Shown in pieces: positions 47,718 to 55,199 of a stretch of 64,000 nt of DNA. The position numbers and the translations under genes are program-made. Below the pieces are notes generated by a model. That model saw only the letters and a program-made list of their open reading frames with translations. It was not told where the DNA came from and did no database searches. The DNA is from Streptomyces sp. CCM_MD2014 (lineage in GTDB: Bacteria > Actinomycetota > Actinomycetes > Streptomycetales > Streptomycetaceae), in the NCBI RefSeq assembly GCF_000772045.1, contig NZ_CP009754.1, positions 3,720,001 to 3,784,000 of the forward strand, given 5' to 3'. Position 1 is the first letter of the stretch, and every line of letters starts with the position of its first letter.

Positions 47718-48397
47718 GCCGCGGGCTCGGCATCCGGATCCGGCACCGGCTCGGAATCCTCCGGCGGGGACCAGGGCCGTCCGGTCATCAGGTCGCCCAG
47801 GCCGGCCCAGGCGAAGTTCATCAGGGTCGCCGCCGCCTGCTTGGCGGTGACGCCCTCGGTGGCGCCCGCCCAGTCGGCGAGCGACTCGGCGGCGCCGACC
47901 AGCGCCTCGGCCAGCCCGGCGACCTCGCCCTCCGGCAGGTGCGGGTCCCGGTGCGCGTCCCGCGCCGCGGCGGCGATCAGCTGCGTCACGAACGCGACGA
48001 TCTCCTCGCGCATCGCCGCGACCTCGGCGGCGAACCGCTCGCCGTGCGTACGGGCGTGCAGGTGCAGCACCCGCCAGGCGTCCGGGTGCCGCGCGGTGTG
48101 GGTGAAGAACGCCCGCAGTCCCGACCAGAGTTGTCCGTCGGCCGACAGCCCCGGACGCACGCCGGCCCGCACCGCCTCGGTGAGGGCGCGGGCCTCGCGG
48201 CTGATGCAGGCGCTGAAGAGGTCGTCCTTCGAGTTCAGGTACAGGTACACCAACGGCTTGGACACGCCCGCCAGCTCGGCGATCTCGTCCATCGACGCCG
48301 CCATGTACCCGCGCCGGCCGAAGACGCTCACGGCGGCGTCCAGCATCTGCTGCTCACGGACCGCACGCGGCATCCGCTTGGTCTTCCCTGCACCCAT
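47702..48397 (-). CDS. TetR/AcrR-family transcriptional regulator
   Basis: 231 residues. The N-terminal HTH is clear: MLDAAVSVFGRRGYMAASMDEIAELAGVSKPLVYLYLNSKDDLF. The C-terminal ligand domain is helical and not assignable. The gene is next to and convergent with the reductase-hydratase pair, and candidate palindromes lie in the promoter regions of that locus, so it may repress lipid genes in response to an acyl-CoA. ATG 48397 is chosen as the first in-frame start; a palindromic ACGGTCCGT lies just upstream and could be an autoregulatory site. Confidence 0.9.
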   Translation of the reverse strand: MGAGKTKRMPRAVREQQMLDAAVSVFGRRGYMAASMDEIAELAGVSKPLVYLYLNSKDDLFSACISREARALTEAVRAGVRPGLSADGQLWSGLRAFFTHTARHPDAWRVLHLHARTHGERFAAEVAAMREEIVAFVTQLIAAAARDAHRDPHLPEGEVAGLAEALVGAAESLADWAGATEGVTAKQAAATLMNFAWAGLGDLMTGRPWSPPEDSEPVPDPDAEPAAQATG

Positions 48398-48457
48398 GCG
48401 AATCAGCGTACGGTCCGTGCGGCGGTGTCCCGGACGCCGACGCCCGGGACGGGACGG

Positions 48458-49780
48458 TCAGGCGGCGACCGGAACCGGCTCCGCGTCCTGCTTCTCGCGC
48501 TCGGGCTCGTCGATCGGCGAGGCGTGCGCCTCGTCGTACGCCTTGCGGTCGAGCAGCCCCTCACGGGCCGAGACGATCACCGGGACGAGGGCCTGGCCGG
48601 CGACGTTCGTGGCCGTCCGCATCATGTCCAGGATCGGGTCGATGGCGAGGAGGAGGCCGACGCCCTCCATGGGCAGGCCCAGGGTGGAGAGGGTCAGGGT
48701 GAGCATGACCGTGGCGCCGGTGAGGCCGGCCGTGGCGGCGGAGCCGACCACCGAGACGAACGCGATCAGCAGGTAGTCGCCGACCCCGAGGTCGATGCCG
48801 AAGATCTGCGCGACGAAGATCGCGGCGATCGCCGGGTAGACCGCGGCGCAGCCGTCCATCTTGGTCGTCGCGCCGAACGGCACGGCGAAGGACGCGTACT
48901 CCTTCGGCACGCCGAGGCGCTCGGTGACCTTCTGGGTGAGCGGCATGGTGCCGACCGAGGAGCGGGAGACGAAGGCCAGCTGGATGGCGGGCCAGGCGCC
49001 CTTGAAGAACTGGAGCGGGCTGGCCTTGGCGACGGTGGCGAGCAGCGTCGGGTAGACCACGAACATCACGAGGGCGCAGCCGACGTAGATGTCGGCGGTG
49101 AAGGTGGCGTACTTGCCGATGAGGTCCCAGCCGTAGGTGGCGATGGCCTTGCCGATGAGGCCGACGGTGCCGAGCGGGGCGAGGCGGATGACCCACCACA
49201 GGGCCTTCTGGAGGAGTTCGAGGACGGACTCGCTCAGGGTGAGGATCGGCTGGGCCTTCTCGCCGAGCTGGAGGGCGGCGATGCCGGCGACGGCGGCCAT
49301 GAAGACGATCTGCAAGACGTTCAGCTCGGTGAACGGCGTGATGACGTCGGTCGGCACGATGCCGGTCAGGAAGTCGATCCAGGACCCGGTGTGGTCGGGC
49401 TTCGCGCCGTCGGCCGGGGTGAGACCGGTGCCGGCGCCGGGGTTGGTGACCAGGCCGATGACGAGGCCGATGGCCACCGCGATCAGCGACGTGATCATGA
49501 ACCAGAGGAGGGTGCGGGACGCCAGGCGGGCCGCGTTGTTGACCTTCCGCAGGTTGGTGATCGAGACCAGGATCGCGAAGAAGACCAGCGGGGCGACGGC
49601 CAGCTTCAGCAGGCCGATGAAGGTGTCACCGACCTTCTCCAGGGTGGTGACCAGCCACGATATGTCCTGGCTGCGGGCCAGCCAGCCCAGCAGGACGCCG
49701 AGGACGAGACCGGCGAGTATCTGGGCCCAGAAGGGCACCTTGAGGTACTTCGCGAAAGACGTGGGTGAAGACACGGACAT
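48458..49780 (-). CDS. DAACS-family sodium/proton:amino acid symporter (possible cystine transporter)
   Basis: 440 residues with about eight transmembrane helices and two re-entrant hairpins, the DAACS (GltP/DctA/TcyP/SstT) fold. The HP1 Ser motif is SRSSVGTMPLTQK, and the helix-7 motif, usually NMDGT, reads KMDGC. The change suggests a substrate other than glutamate or C4-dicarboxylates. The gene is preceded by a short leader peptide with two Cys codons, a type found before sulfur-uptake genes, so cystine uptake is a reasonable guess. ATG 49780 has GGAG only 1 base away, and the in-frame GTG at 49774 is better spaced and may be the true start. Confidence 0.88.
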   Translation of the reverse strand: MSVSSPTSFAKYLKVPFWAQILAGLVLGVLLGWLARSQDISWLVTTLEKVGDTFIGLLKLAVAPLVFFAILVSITNLRKVNNAARLASRTLLWFMITSLIAVAIGLVIGLVTNPGAGTGLTPADGAKPDHTGSWIDFLTGIVPTDVITPFTELNVLQIVFMAAVAGIAALQLGEKAQPILTLSESVLELLQKALWWVIRLAPLGTVGLIGKAIATYGWDLIGKYATFTADIYVGCALVMFVVYPTLLATVAKASPLQFFKGAWPAIQLAFVSRSSVGTMPLTQKVTERLGVPKEYASFAVPFGATTKMDGCAAVYPAIAAIFVAQIFGIDLGVGDYLLIAFVSVVGSAATAGLTGATVMLTLTLSTLGLPMEGVGLLLAIDPILDMMRTATNVAGQALVPVIVSAREGLLDRKAYDEAHASPIDEPEREKQDAEPVPVAA

Positions 49781-49853
49781 GCTCCGTAGGGGGACGGGAC
49801 GCGGGATGGGATGCGCTGAGCTGACGTGGGGACGACTGGATGAGGGGGGAACG

Positions 49854-49955
49854 TCAGGGGCGACAGTTCGCGGACGCGTTCCGGCAGAGGTCCACGTGCA
49901 GGCGCGCCACGAGCGCGAGGCGCTGTGGTGTGGTGGGCGCGGCTGCTTGCTTCAT
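49854..49955 (-). CDS. Putative leader peptide, LHVDLxR type (33 aa)
   Basis: A short frame of 33 codons from ATG 49955 to TGA 49854, 73 bases before the DAACS symporter and on the same strand. Its core RLHVDLCRNASANC matches the streptomycete putative-leader-peptide pattern (R-x-H-V-D-L-x-R-x-x-S-A-x-C) known upstream of sulfur-assimilation and uptake genes. No Shine-Dalgarno is seen, and a predicted promoter (TTGAGT, 17 bases, TTAAAG) would start transcription within a few bases of the ATG, so the mRNA may be leaderless. Two Cys codons near the end suggest cysteine-dependent control. No terminator-like hairpin is visible between its stop and the symporter start. Confidence 0.7.
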   Translation of the reverse strand: MKQAAAPTTPQRLALVARLHVDLCRNASANCRP

Positions 49956-49977
49956 GCACACGACTTTAACACCCGTG

Positions 49978-50006
49978 CTTTGAGACACTCAAAGCCATAC
50001 TTTGAG
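49978..50006. promoter_or_regulatory. Three alternating CTTTGAG/CTCAAAG half-sites
   Basis: CTTTGAG (49978-49984), CTCAAAG (49988-49994) and CTTTGAG (50000-50006) form two overlapping perfect 7-bp dyads with 3- and 5-base centres. They overlap the predicted -35 of the leader-peptide/symporter transcript, so this is a strong candidate repressor site. Confidence 0.6.
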
Positions 50007-50042
50007 AGGTGGGAGCGAGCTCCCGCCCGTAGAACGCAAAGT

Positions 50043-50075
50043 GCCCCGGTTTCCGCTGTTTTCGGAAGCCGGGGC
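50043..50075 (-). terminator. Terminator after the DUF4229 gene
   Basis: A 13-bp stem with one G-T wobble: GCCCCGG (50043-50049) to CCGGGGC (50069-50075), with inner TTTCCG/CGGAAG and a T-rich 7-base loop. It lies 20 bases past the stop. Confidence 0.75.
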
Positions 50076-50095
50076 GTACGAGTGCGTGACGGACG

Positions 50096-50395
50096 TTACG
50101 AGGTCTGGCCCTGGGCCCGCGCCGTGTCGTCGGCGATGTCCTCCTGGCCGCGGTTGACCTCCAGGTTGGCCTTCATGCGGGTGACGCGGCCGGCGACCTG
50201 CTCCGAGGCCCGGTCCCGCTCCTTGCGCAGCGCGACGTAGCTGATGGGGGCGGAGATCACCAGGGAGAGCAGGAGGATCCACATGCCGTTGGAGTCGCCG
50301 AGGCCGCGCGGGAACACTCCGGCGTAGACGAGCCCCCAGACGACCACGAGGCAGCCTGCGAAGATCCCGAGGCGCATCAGCGTGTAGCGGAGCAT
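50096..50395 (-). CDS. DUF4229 small membrane protein
   Basis: 99 residues. Two transmembrane helices (LMRLGIFAGCLVVVWGLVY and MWILLLSLVISAPISYVAL) are followed by the conserved charged segment RKERDRASEQVAGRV, the hallmark of DUF4229, and a hydrophilic tail. The function of the family is unknown. ATG 50395 is the first start before the membrane helix. In streptomycetes this gene is usually found close to the menaquinone ubiX/ubiD/mqnP block, as here. Confidence 0.85.
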   Translation of the reverse strand: MLRYTLMRLGIFAGCLVVVWGLVYAGVFPRGLGDSNGMWILLLSLVISAPISYVALRKERDRASEQVAGRVTRMKANLEVNRGQEDIADDTARAQGQTS

Positions 50396-50489
50396 CTCAA
50401 TCCACTCTTCCGTTTCTGGCACAAAGAGGCACTGTCCAGTGAAACATGCCGGTCCGTCGATCTTGCAGGGGGGTGGACCGGGGCAGCGG

Positions 50490-51014
50490 TCAGCCCAGGG
50501 GCAGCAGCATGAAGACGTCGTCCCGGTCGTCACCCGGGGCGACGCGGATCGCGCCGGGGACCCGGCCGACCTCCTTGTAGCCGCAGGACTCGTAGAACCG
50601 CTCCAGGCCGAGCCCGCCCCGGCAGGTGAGCCGTATCGCCTCGATGCCGTCGCAGGAGCGGGCGGCGTCCGCGGCGGCGGACATCAGGTCCCGGCCGTAG
50701 CCGCGGCCCTGGTGGCGCGGGTGGACCATGACGGTGTAGAGCCACAGCCAGTGCCGCATCAGCCGGTGCGTGTTGAGGGCGAGGAACGCGGTGGCGGCCA
50801 CCCGCCCCTCCTCGTCGTGACCGACGAGCAGACGGGTACGCCCTTCGGCCATGCCCACCATGTGCTTGACCAGCTCGGGCCGGACGTCCTCCCGGGTCAC
50901 GGGCGGCACGAAGCCCACGGAGCCGCCGGCGTTGGTGACGTCGGTCCACAGGTCGAGGACGCCGTCGCGGAGGTCGGGGGTGACGGCCGGATCGAAGGTG
51001 AAAGTAAGGGACAC
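50490..51014 (-). CDS. GNAT-family N-acetyltransferase
   Basis: 174 residues with a C-terminal GNAT core: LYTVMVHPRHQGRGYGRDLM holds the acetyl-CoA binding R-x-x-G-x-G/A, and GLGLERFYESCGYKEVGRVPG is the usual final strand and helix. The substrate is unknown. GTG 51014 lies 16 bases after the UdgX stop, so it is probably read with that gene. The frame is open further upstream, but that part is antisense to nothing conserved and overlaps UdgX coding sequence. Confidence 0.85.
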   Translation of the reverse strand: MSLTFTFDPAVTPDLRDGVLDLWTDVTNAGGSVGFVPPVTREDVRPELVKHMVGMAEGRTRLLVGHDEEGRVAATAFLALNTHRLMRHWLWLYTVMVHPRHQGRGYGRDLMSAAADAARSCDGIEAIRLTCRGGLGLERFYESCGYKEVGRVPGAIRVAPGDDRDDVFMLLPLG

Positions 51015-51030
51015 GGGGCCATAGTAGCTA

Positions 51031-51669
51031 TTACCCGAGTTCCCGTGCCGCGATTTCAAGGTCTGAGACGAGTCCCCGGTAGGCCCCGTCCCGGTCGTCG
51101 GCCCGCAGCACCGCCGACGGGTGCACGGTCGGCACCAGCCGTTCCGGACGCCCGTGGATCTCCTCCTCCAGCACCGTGCCGCGCACCTGTGTGACCCGGA
51201 AGGACGAGCCGAGCAGCGCCTTGCCGGCCGTGGCACCCAGCACCACGATCAGCTCGGGCGCCACCCGGTCCAGCTCGGCGGCCAGCCAGGGACCGCAGGC
51301 GGTCGTTTCGCGCAGGGTGGGCGCCTTGTGGATACGGCGTTTGCGGGGTTCGGCCCGCGTGAACTTGAAGTGCTTGACGGCGTTGGTGACGTAGGCGTCG
51401 GCCGGGTCGATGCCGGCGTCCGTCAGCGCCCGGTCGAGGAGCTTGCCGGCGGGGCCGACGAAGGGTTTGCCCCGGCGGTCCTCCTGGTCACCGGGCTGCT
51501 CACCGACGAGCATGAGGCGGGCGGTCGCCTTCCCGGCGCCGAAGACGGTCTGGGTGGCGTCGCGGTGCAGGGGGCAGCCGCGGCAGTCGGCGGCTGCCTT
51601 GCGCAGGGCGGGGAGGCCGCCGTGTGCGGGAACGAAGGGTCGTGCCGTGTAGTCGTCCTCGGTGGCCAT
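51031..51669 (-). CDS. UdgX-family uracil-DNA binding/glycosylase protein
   Basis: 212 residues of the uracil-DNA glycosylase superfamily. Motif 1 is GEQPGDQED (57-65), the C-terminal motif is HPSAVLR (183-189), and the UdgX-specific loop KRRIH is present at 110-114. In M. smegmatis UdgX the His of this loop forms a covalent bond with the sugar left after uracil excision, so the enzyme traps uracil-DNA. Iron-sulfur ligands C29, C32 and C125 are visible and the fourth ligand is not evident. ATG 51669 starts the conserved region, and the longer open frame upstream is non-conserved. Confidence 0.9.
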   Translation of the reverse strand: MATEDDYTARPFVPAHGGLPALRKAAADCRGCPLHRDATQTVFGAGKATARLMLVGEQPGDQEDRRGKPFVGPAGKLLDRALTDAGIDPADAYVTNAVKHFKFTRAEPRKRRIHKAPTLRETTACGPWLAAELDRVAPELIVVLGATAGKALLGSSFRVTQVRGTVLEEEIHGRPERLVPTVHPSAVLRADDRDGAYRGLVSDLEIAARELG

Positions 51670-51734
51670 GGGGGTGCGGGTACCCGCCGTGGACGATTCG
51701 GATCCGATGCCGGGTGCGGGTGGTCCGTGGCTGG

Positions 51735-51807
51735 TCGCGCGGTTCCCCTCCCCCCTTTTCAGGCGCGTGCAGTGCACGCACCTCGAGGGGCGCGGGGAAC
51801 CGCGCGA
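51735..51807. terminator. Long inverted repeat downstream of mqnE
   Basis: Perfect 14-bp arms TCGCGCGGTTCCCC (51735-51748) and complement (51794-51807), enclosing a second dyad GCGTGCA-G-TGCACGC. The GCGCGGTTCCCC arm is a hairpin sequence that recurs between streptomycete genes. It probably terminates transcripts from mqnE. Confidence 0.65.
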
Positions 51808-51853
51808 ACGGCCCCCACCGGCCCGCACCCGGCGAACAACCGAACCGCCCGTG

Positions 51854-53017
51854 TCAGACCCGCATCGGCTGCGGCGACTCCCGACGCGCCGGGTCGGGAC
51901 CCTCGTACTCCCGGAGGATCTCGTACCGCGTGTTCCGCTCCACCGGCCGGAACCCGGCGTCGCGGATGAGGTCCAGCAGATCCTGACGCGTCAGCTTGTT
52001 CGGCGTGCCGAAGTCGTCCGCGTCGTGGGTGATCTTGTACTCGACCACCGAGCCGTCCATGTCGTCCGCGCCGTGCTGGAGGGCCAGCTGGGCCGTCTGG
52101 ACGCCGTGCATGACCCAGAAGACCTTCACGTGGGGCACGTTGTCGAAGAGCAGGCGCGAGACCGCGAAGGTCTTCAGGGCCTCCGCGCCGGTCGCCATCT
52201 GCGTACGCGCCTGGAGGCGGTTCCGGACCTTGCCGTCCTTCATGTCCACGAAGTCGTGCTGGTAGCGCAGCGGGATGAAGACCTGGAAGCCGCCCGTCTC
52301 GTCCTGCAGCTCACGCAGGCGCAGCACGTGGTCCACGCGGTGGCGGGGCTCCTCGATGTGGCCGTAGAGCATGGTGCACGGGGTCTTCAGGCCCTTCTCG
52401 TGGGCCAGGCGGTGGATGCGGGACCAGTCCTCCCAGTGGGTGCGGTGGTCGACGATGTGCTGCCGCACCTCCCAGTCGAAGATCTCCGCGCCGCCGCCGG
52501 TGAGGGACTCCAGACCGGCGTCGATCAGTTCGTCGAGGATGTCGGAGGCGGACATCCCGGAAATGGTCTCGAAGTGGTGGATCTCGGTCGCCGTGAAGGC
52601 CTTGAGCGCGACGTCCGGCAGCGCGGCCTTCAGTTCGCGCAGCGAGCGCGGGTAGTAGCGCCACGGCAGGTTGGGGTGCAGGCCGTTGACGATGTGCAGC
52701 TCGGTGAGGTTCTCGCCCTCCATTTCCTTGGCGAGCTTCACCGCCTCCTCGATGCGCATCGTGTAGGCGTCCTTCTCCCCCGGCTTGCGCTGGAAGGAGC
52801 AGTACGCGCAGGAGGCGGTGCACACGTTGGTCATGTTGAGGTGGCGGTTGACGTTGAAGTGGACGACGTCGCCGTTCTTCCGCGTCCGCACCTCGTGCGC
52901 GAGGCCGCCGAGCCAGGCGAGATCGTCCGACTCGTACAGCGCGATGCCGTCCTCGCGGGTCAGCCGCTCACCGGAGCGGACCTTCTGCTCCAGCTCGCGC
53001 TTGAGCCCGGCGTCCAT
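51854..53017 (-). CDS. mqnE: Aminodeoxyfutalosine synthase
   Basis: A radical-SAM enzyme of the futalosine pathway, 387 residues. It joins 3-enolpyruvylbenzoate (the MqnA product) and the adenosyl part of SAM. The cluster motif is CTASCAYC (C66, C70, C73). HFNVNRHLNMTNVC and ELHIVNGLHPNLPWRYY are typical of MqnE, and SLTGGGAEIFDWEVR separates it from MqnC. ATG 53017. The gene follows the Lrp-type regulator and the ubiD-mqnP-ubiX block on the same strand with short gaps (44 and 49 bases), so all may be one transcription unit. Confidence 0.95.
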   Translation of the reverse strand: MDAGLKRELEQKVRSGERLTREDGIALYESDDLAWLGGLAHEVRTRKNGDVVHFNVNRHLNMTNVCTASCAYCSFQRKPGEKDAYTMRIEEAVKLAKEMEGENLTELHIVNGLHPNLPWRYYPRSLRELKAALPDVALKAFTATEIHHFETISGMSASDILDELIDAGLESLTGGGAEIFDWEVRQHIVDHRTHWEDWSRIHRLAHEKGLKTPCTMLYGHIEEPRHRVDHVLRLRELQDETGGFQVFIPLRYQHDFVDMKDGKVRNRLQARTQMATGAEALKTFAVSRLLFDNVPHVKVFWVMHGVQTAQLALQHGADDMDGSVVEYKITHDADDFGTPNKLTRQDLLDLIRDAGFRPVERNTRYEILREYEGPDPARRESPQPMRV

Positions 53018-53061
53018 GCGATACCTCTTTCTGAGACAGACGGGACAACCGTACGCCCCGG

Positions 53062-53538
53062 TTACTGGACCTCTTCGGGCAGCTCACCCACCCGGTTCTC
53101 CCACTTGGTGGAGAGAACGATGGTGGTACGGGTCCGGGACACGCCCTTGGTGCCCGACAGCCGCCGGATGATGCTCTCCAGGCCGTCGACGTCGGCGGCG
53201 CGCACCTTGAGCATGTAGGAGTCGTCGCCGGCGATGAACCAGCAGTCCTCGATCTCCCGCAGCTCCTTCAGGCGCTGGGCCACGTCCTCGTGGTCGGCGG
53301 CGTCGGAGAGCGAGACGCCGATCAGGGCGGTGACGCCGAGGCCGAGCGAGGCGGAGTCGACGGTGGCCCGGTAGCCGGTGATGACACCGGCCGCCTCCAG
53401 CCGGTTGATGCGGTCGGTGACGCTGGGGCCCGAGAGTCCGACGAGGCGCCCCAGCTCGGCGTAGGAGGCCCGGCCGTTCTCCCTCAGGGCCTGGATGAGC
53501 TGCCTGTCCACCGCGTCCATGCGATCGAAGCCTTCCAC
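53062..53538 (-). CDS. Lrp/AsnC-family transcriptional regulator
   Basis: 158 residues: an N-terminal winged HTH (DRQLIQALRENGRASYAELGRLVGLSGPSVTDRINRLEAAGVI) and a C-terminal RAM domain of about 80 residues that binds small effectors, often amino acids, and mediates oligomers. GTG 53538 or ATG 53520 could be the start. It sits between menaquinone genes (ubiX-like and mqnE), so control of that block is plausible, but this is inferred from position only. Confidence 0.92.
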   Translation of the reverse strand: MEGFDRMDAVDRQLIQALRENGRASYAELGRLVGLSGPSVTDRINRLEAAGVITGYRATVDSASLGLGVTALIGVSLSDAADHEDVAQRLKELREIEDCWFIAGDDSYMLKVRAADVDGLESIIRRLSGTKGVSRTRTTIVLSTKWENRVGELPEEVQ

Positions 53539-53587
53539 TGAAGAATTCTGAAGATGTGGGTAACAAACGTGTGGGGGGAGGTGGTGC

Positions 53588-54262
53588 TCAGGTGGTGGGG
53601 CGGGCCCCGCCGAGGTCGCCGCGCCAGCGGCGGTAGAGGTCGTGTCCGACGCCCGCCGCGTCGAGGACGCGTCCGGCGACGAAGTCCACCAGGTCCTGGA
53701 TGTGCGTCGCCCCCGCGTAGAAGGCCGGGGAGGCCGGCACCACGCTCGCGCCGGCGTCGTCCAGGGTCACCAGGTGCCGCAGCGTCCGGCCGTCCAACGG
53801 GGTCTCCCGTACGGCCACGACGAGCCTGCGGCGTTCCTTGAGCGTCACGCTCGCGGTGCGCTGGAGCAGGTCCTTGGACAGCCCGAGCGCGACGCCCGCG
53901 ACGCAGGCCGTCGAGGCGGGCACGATCAGCATGCCCTTCGTCGGGTACGACCCCGAGGACGGCCCGGCCGCGAGGTCGCCCGCGCTCCAGTGCCGTACGC
54001 CGGAGACGTCCACGTCGAACGTGTCCGGCTTGCCGTCGGCTCCGCGGGCCAGCCACTCGCGCAGGTCCTGCTGCCAGTGGGCGTCGCGGAAGGAGATGCC
54101 GGTCTCGTCGAGCAGGGTGAGCCGCGAGGCCCGGCTGACCACCAGGTCGACACTCTCGCCGGCGGCGAGCAGCGCACGCAGCACGGCGGCGGCGTACGGG
54201 GTGCCGGACGCCCCGGACACCCCCACGATCCAAGGCACGCGCTGCGTCTGTCCTGGCTTCAT
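53588..54262 (-). CDS. UbiX-family flavin prenyltransferase
   Basis: 224 residues. It makes prenylated FMN, the cofactor that UbiD-type decarboxylases need. Family motifs are IVGVSGASGTPYAAAVLRAL at the N-terminus and PTKGMLIVPASTACVAGVALG, with the flavin-site region near LVVAVRETPL. The ubiD-like gene of the same block is its obvious partner for the decarboxylation step in menaquinone synthesis (called mqnL/mqnM-type genes in futalosine bacteria). ATG 54262, 31 bases after mqnP. Confidence 0.9.
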   Translation of the reverse strand: MKPGQTQRVPWIVGVSGASGTPYAAAVLRALLAAGESVDLVVSRASRLTLLDETGISFRDAHWQQDLREWLARGADGKPDTFDVDVSGVRHWSAGDLAAGPSSGSYPTKGMLIVPASTACVAGVALGLSKDLLQRTASVTLKERRRLVVAVRETPLDGRTLRHLVTLDDAGASVVPASPAFYAGATHIQDLVDFVAGRVLDAAGVGHDLYRRWRGDLGGARPTT

Positions 54263-54293
54263 GATGCCGAGCCTAGTCGCAGGCTCAGGGTTT

Positions 54294-55199
54294 TCAGACC
54301 GTGAGGCCCCTTACGAGCAGATCCAGCAGCGCGCACACGAACAGCGCGATGCCGATGAAGCCGTTGACGCTGAAGAACGCCCTGTTGAGGCGGGTCAGGT
54401 CGGTGGGGCGGACGATGGTGTGCTCGTAGAGGAACGCGCCCGCGACGATGACCAGGCCGAGCCAGAAGAACGCGCCGGCGTCGGTGGCGAGGGCGTACCA
54501 GACGAACAGGGCGGTGGTGACCGTGTGGCAGGCGCGGGCGCCCCAGATGGCGGCGGGGACGCCGAAGCGGGCCGGGACGGACTTGACGCCGACCTGCCGG
54601 TCGGTCTCGACGTCCTGGCAGGCGTAGATCAGGTCGAAGCCGCCGATCCAGATGCCGACCGCGAGACCCAGGATCACGGCCTCCCAGGACCACTCGCCGG
54701 TGATCGCGAGCCAGCCGCCGATCGGGCCCATGGCCTGCGCGAGACCGAGGATGGCCTGGGGGAAGTTCGTGAACCGCTTGCCGTACGGGTAGACCACCAT
54801 CGGCACGACGGCCACCGGGGCGAGGGCCAGGCAGAGGGGGTTGAGCAGGGCCGCCGCGCCCAGGAAGACGACGAGGGCGATCAGCGCGCCGGTCCAGGCG
54901 TGCCTGACCGACATGGCGCCGGTGACCAGCTCGCGGTGGGCGGTGCGCGGGTTCCGGGCGTCGATCTCGCGGTCGATGATCCGGTTGACCGCCATGGCGA
55001 AGGTGCGCAGGCCGACCATGGCGACGGTGACCAGGAGCAGCCGGCCCCAGTGGATGTTCTCGTCCCACTCGTACATCGCGGTCAGCGCGGCGATGTAGGC
55101 GAAGGGCAGCGCGAAGACCGAGTGCTCGATCATCACCAGGCGCAGGAACGCCTTGGTGCGCCCCGGCTGCTGCGGTAGCGCGGCGGAAGCCGACGTCAC
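54294..55199 (-). CDS. mqnP: Menaquinone-pathway prenyltransferase (UbiA family)
   Basis: 301 residues with about eight or nine transmembrane helices. Both Asp-rich prenyl-diphosphate motifs are present: NRIIDREID (NxxxDxxxD) and the DxxxD-type motif ACQDVETD. It attaches the isoprenoid tail to the naphthoate ring of the futalosine route, the job of MqnP, in the membrane. GTG 55199 overlaps the stop of the ubiD-like gene (GTGA), so the two steps are translationally coupled. Confidence 0.92.
   Translation of the reverse strand: MTSASAALPQQPGRTKAFLRLVMIEHSVFALPFAYIAALTAMYEWDENIHWGRLLLVTVAMVGLRTFAMAVNRIIDREIDARNPRTAHRELVTGAMSVRHAWTGALIALVVFLGAAALLNPLCLALAPVAVVPMVVYPYGKRFTNFPQAILGLAQAMGPIGGWLAITGEWSWEAVILGLAVGIWIGGFDLIYACQDVETDRQVGVKSVPARFGVPAAIWGARACHTVTTALFVWYALATDAGAFFWLGLVIVAGAFLYEHTIVRPTDLTRLNRAFFSVNGFIGIALFVCALLDLLVRGLTV

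Noticed and set aside
49781..49853. Attenuator terminator between the leader peptide and the symporter
   Set aside because: No stable stem followed by a T-run could be drawn in these 73 bases.
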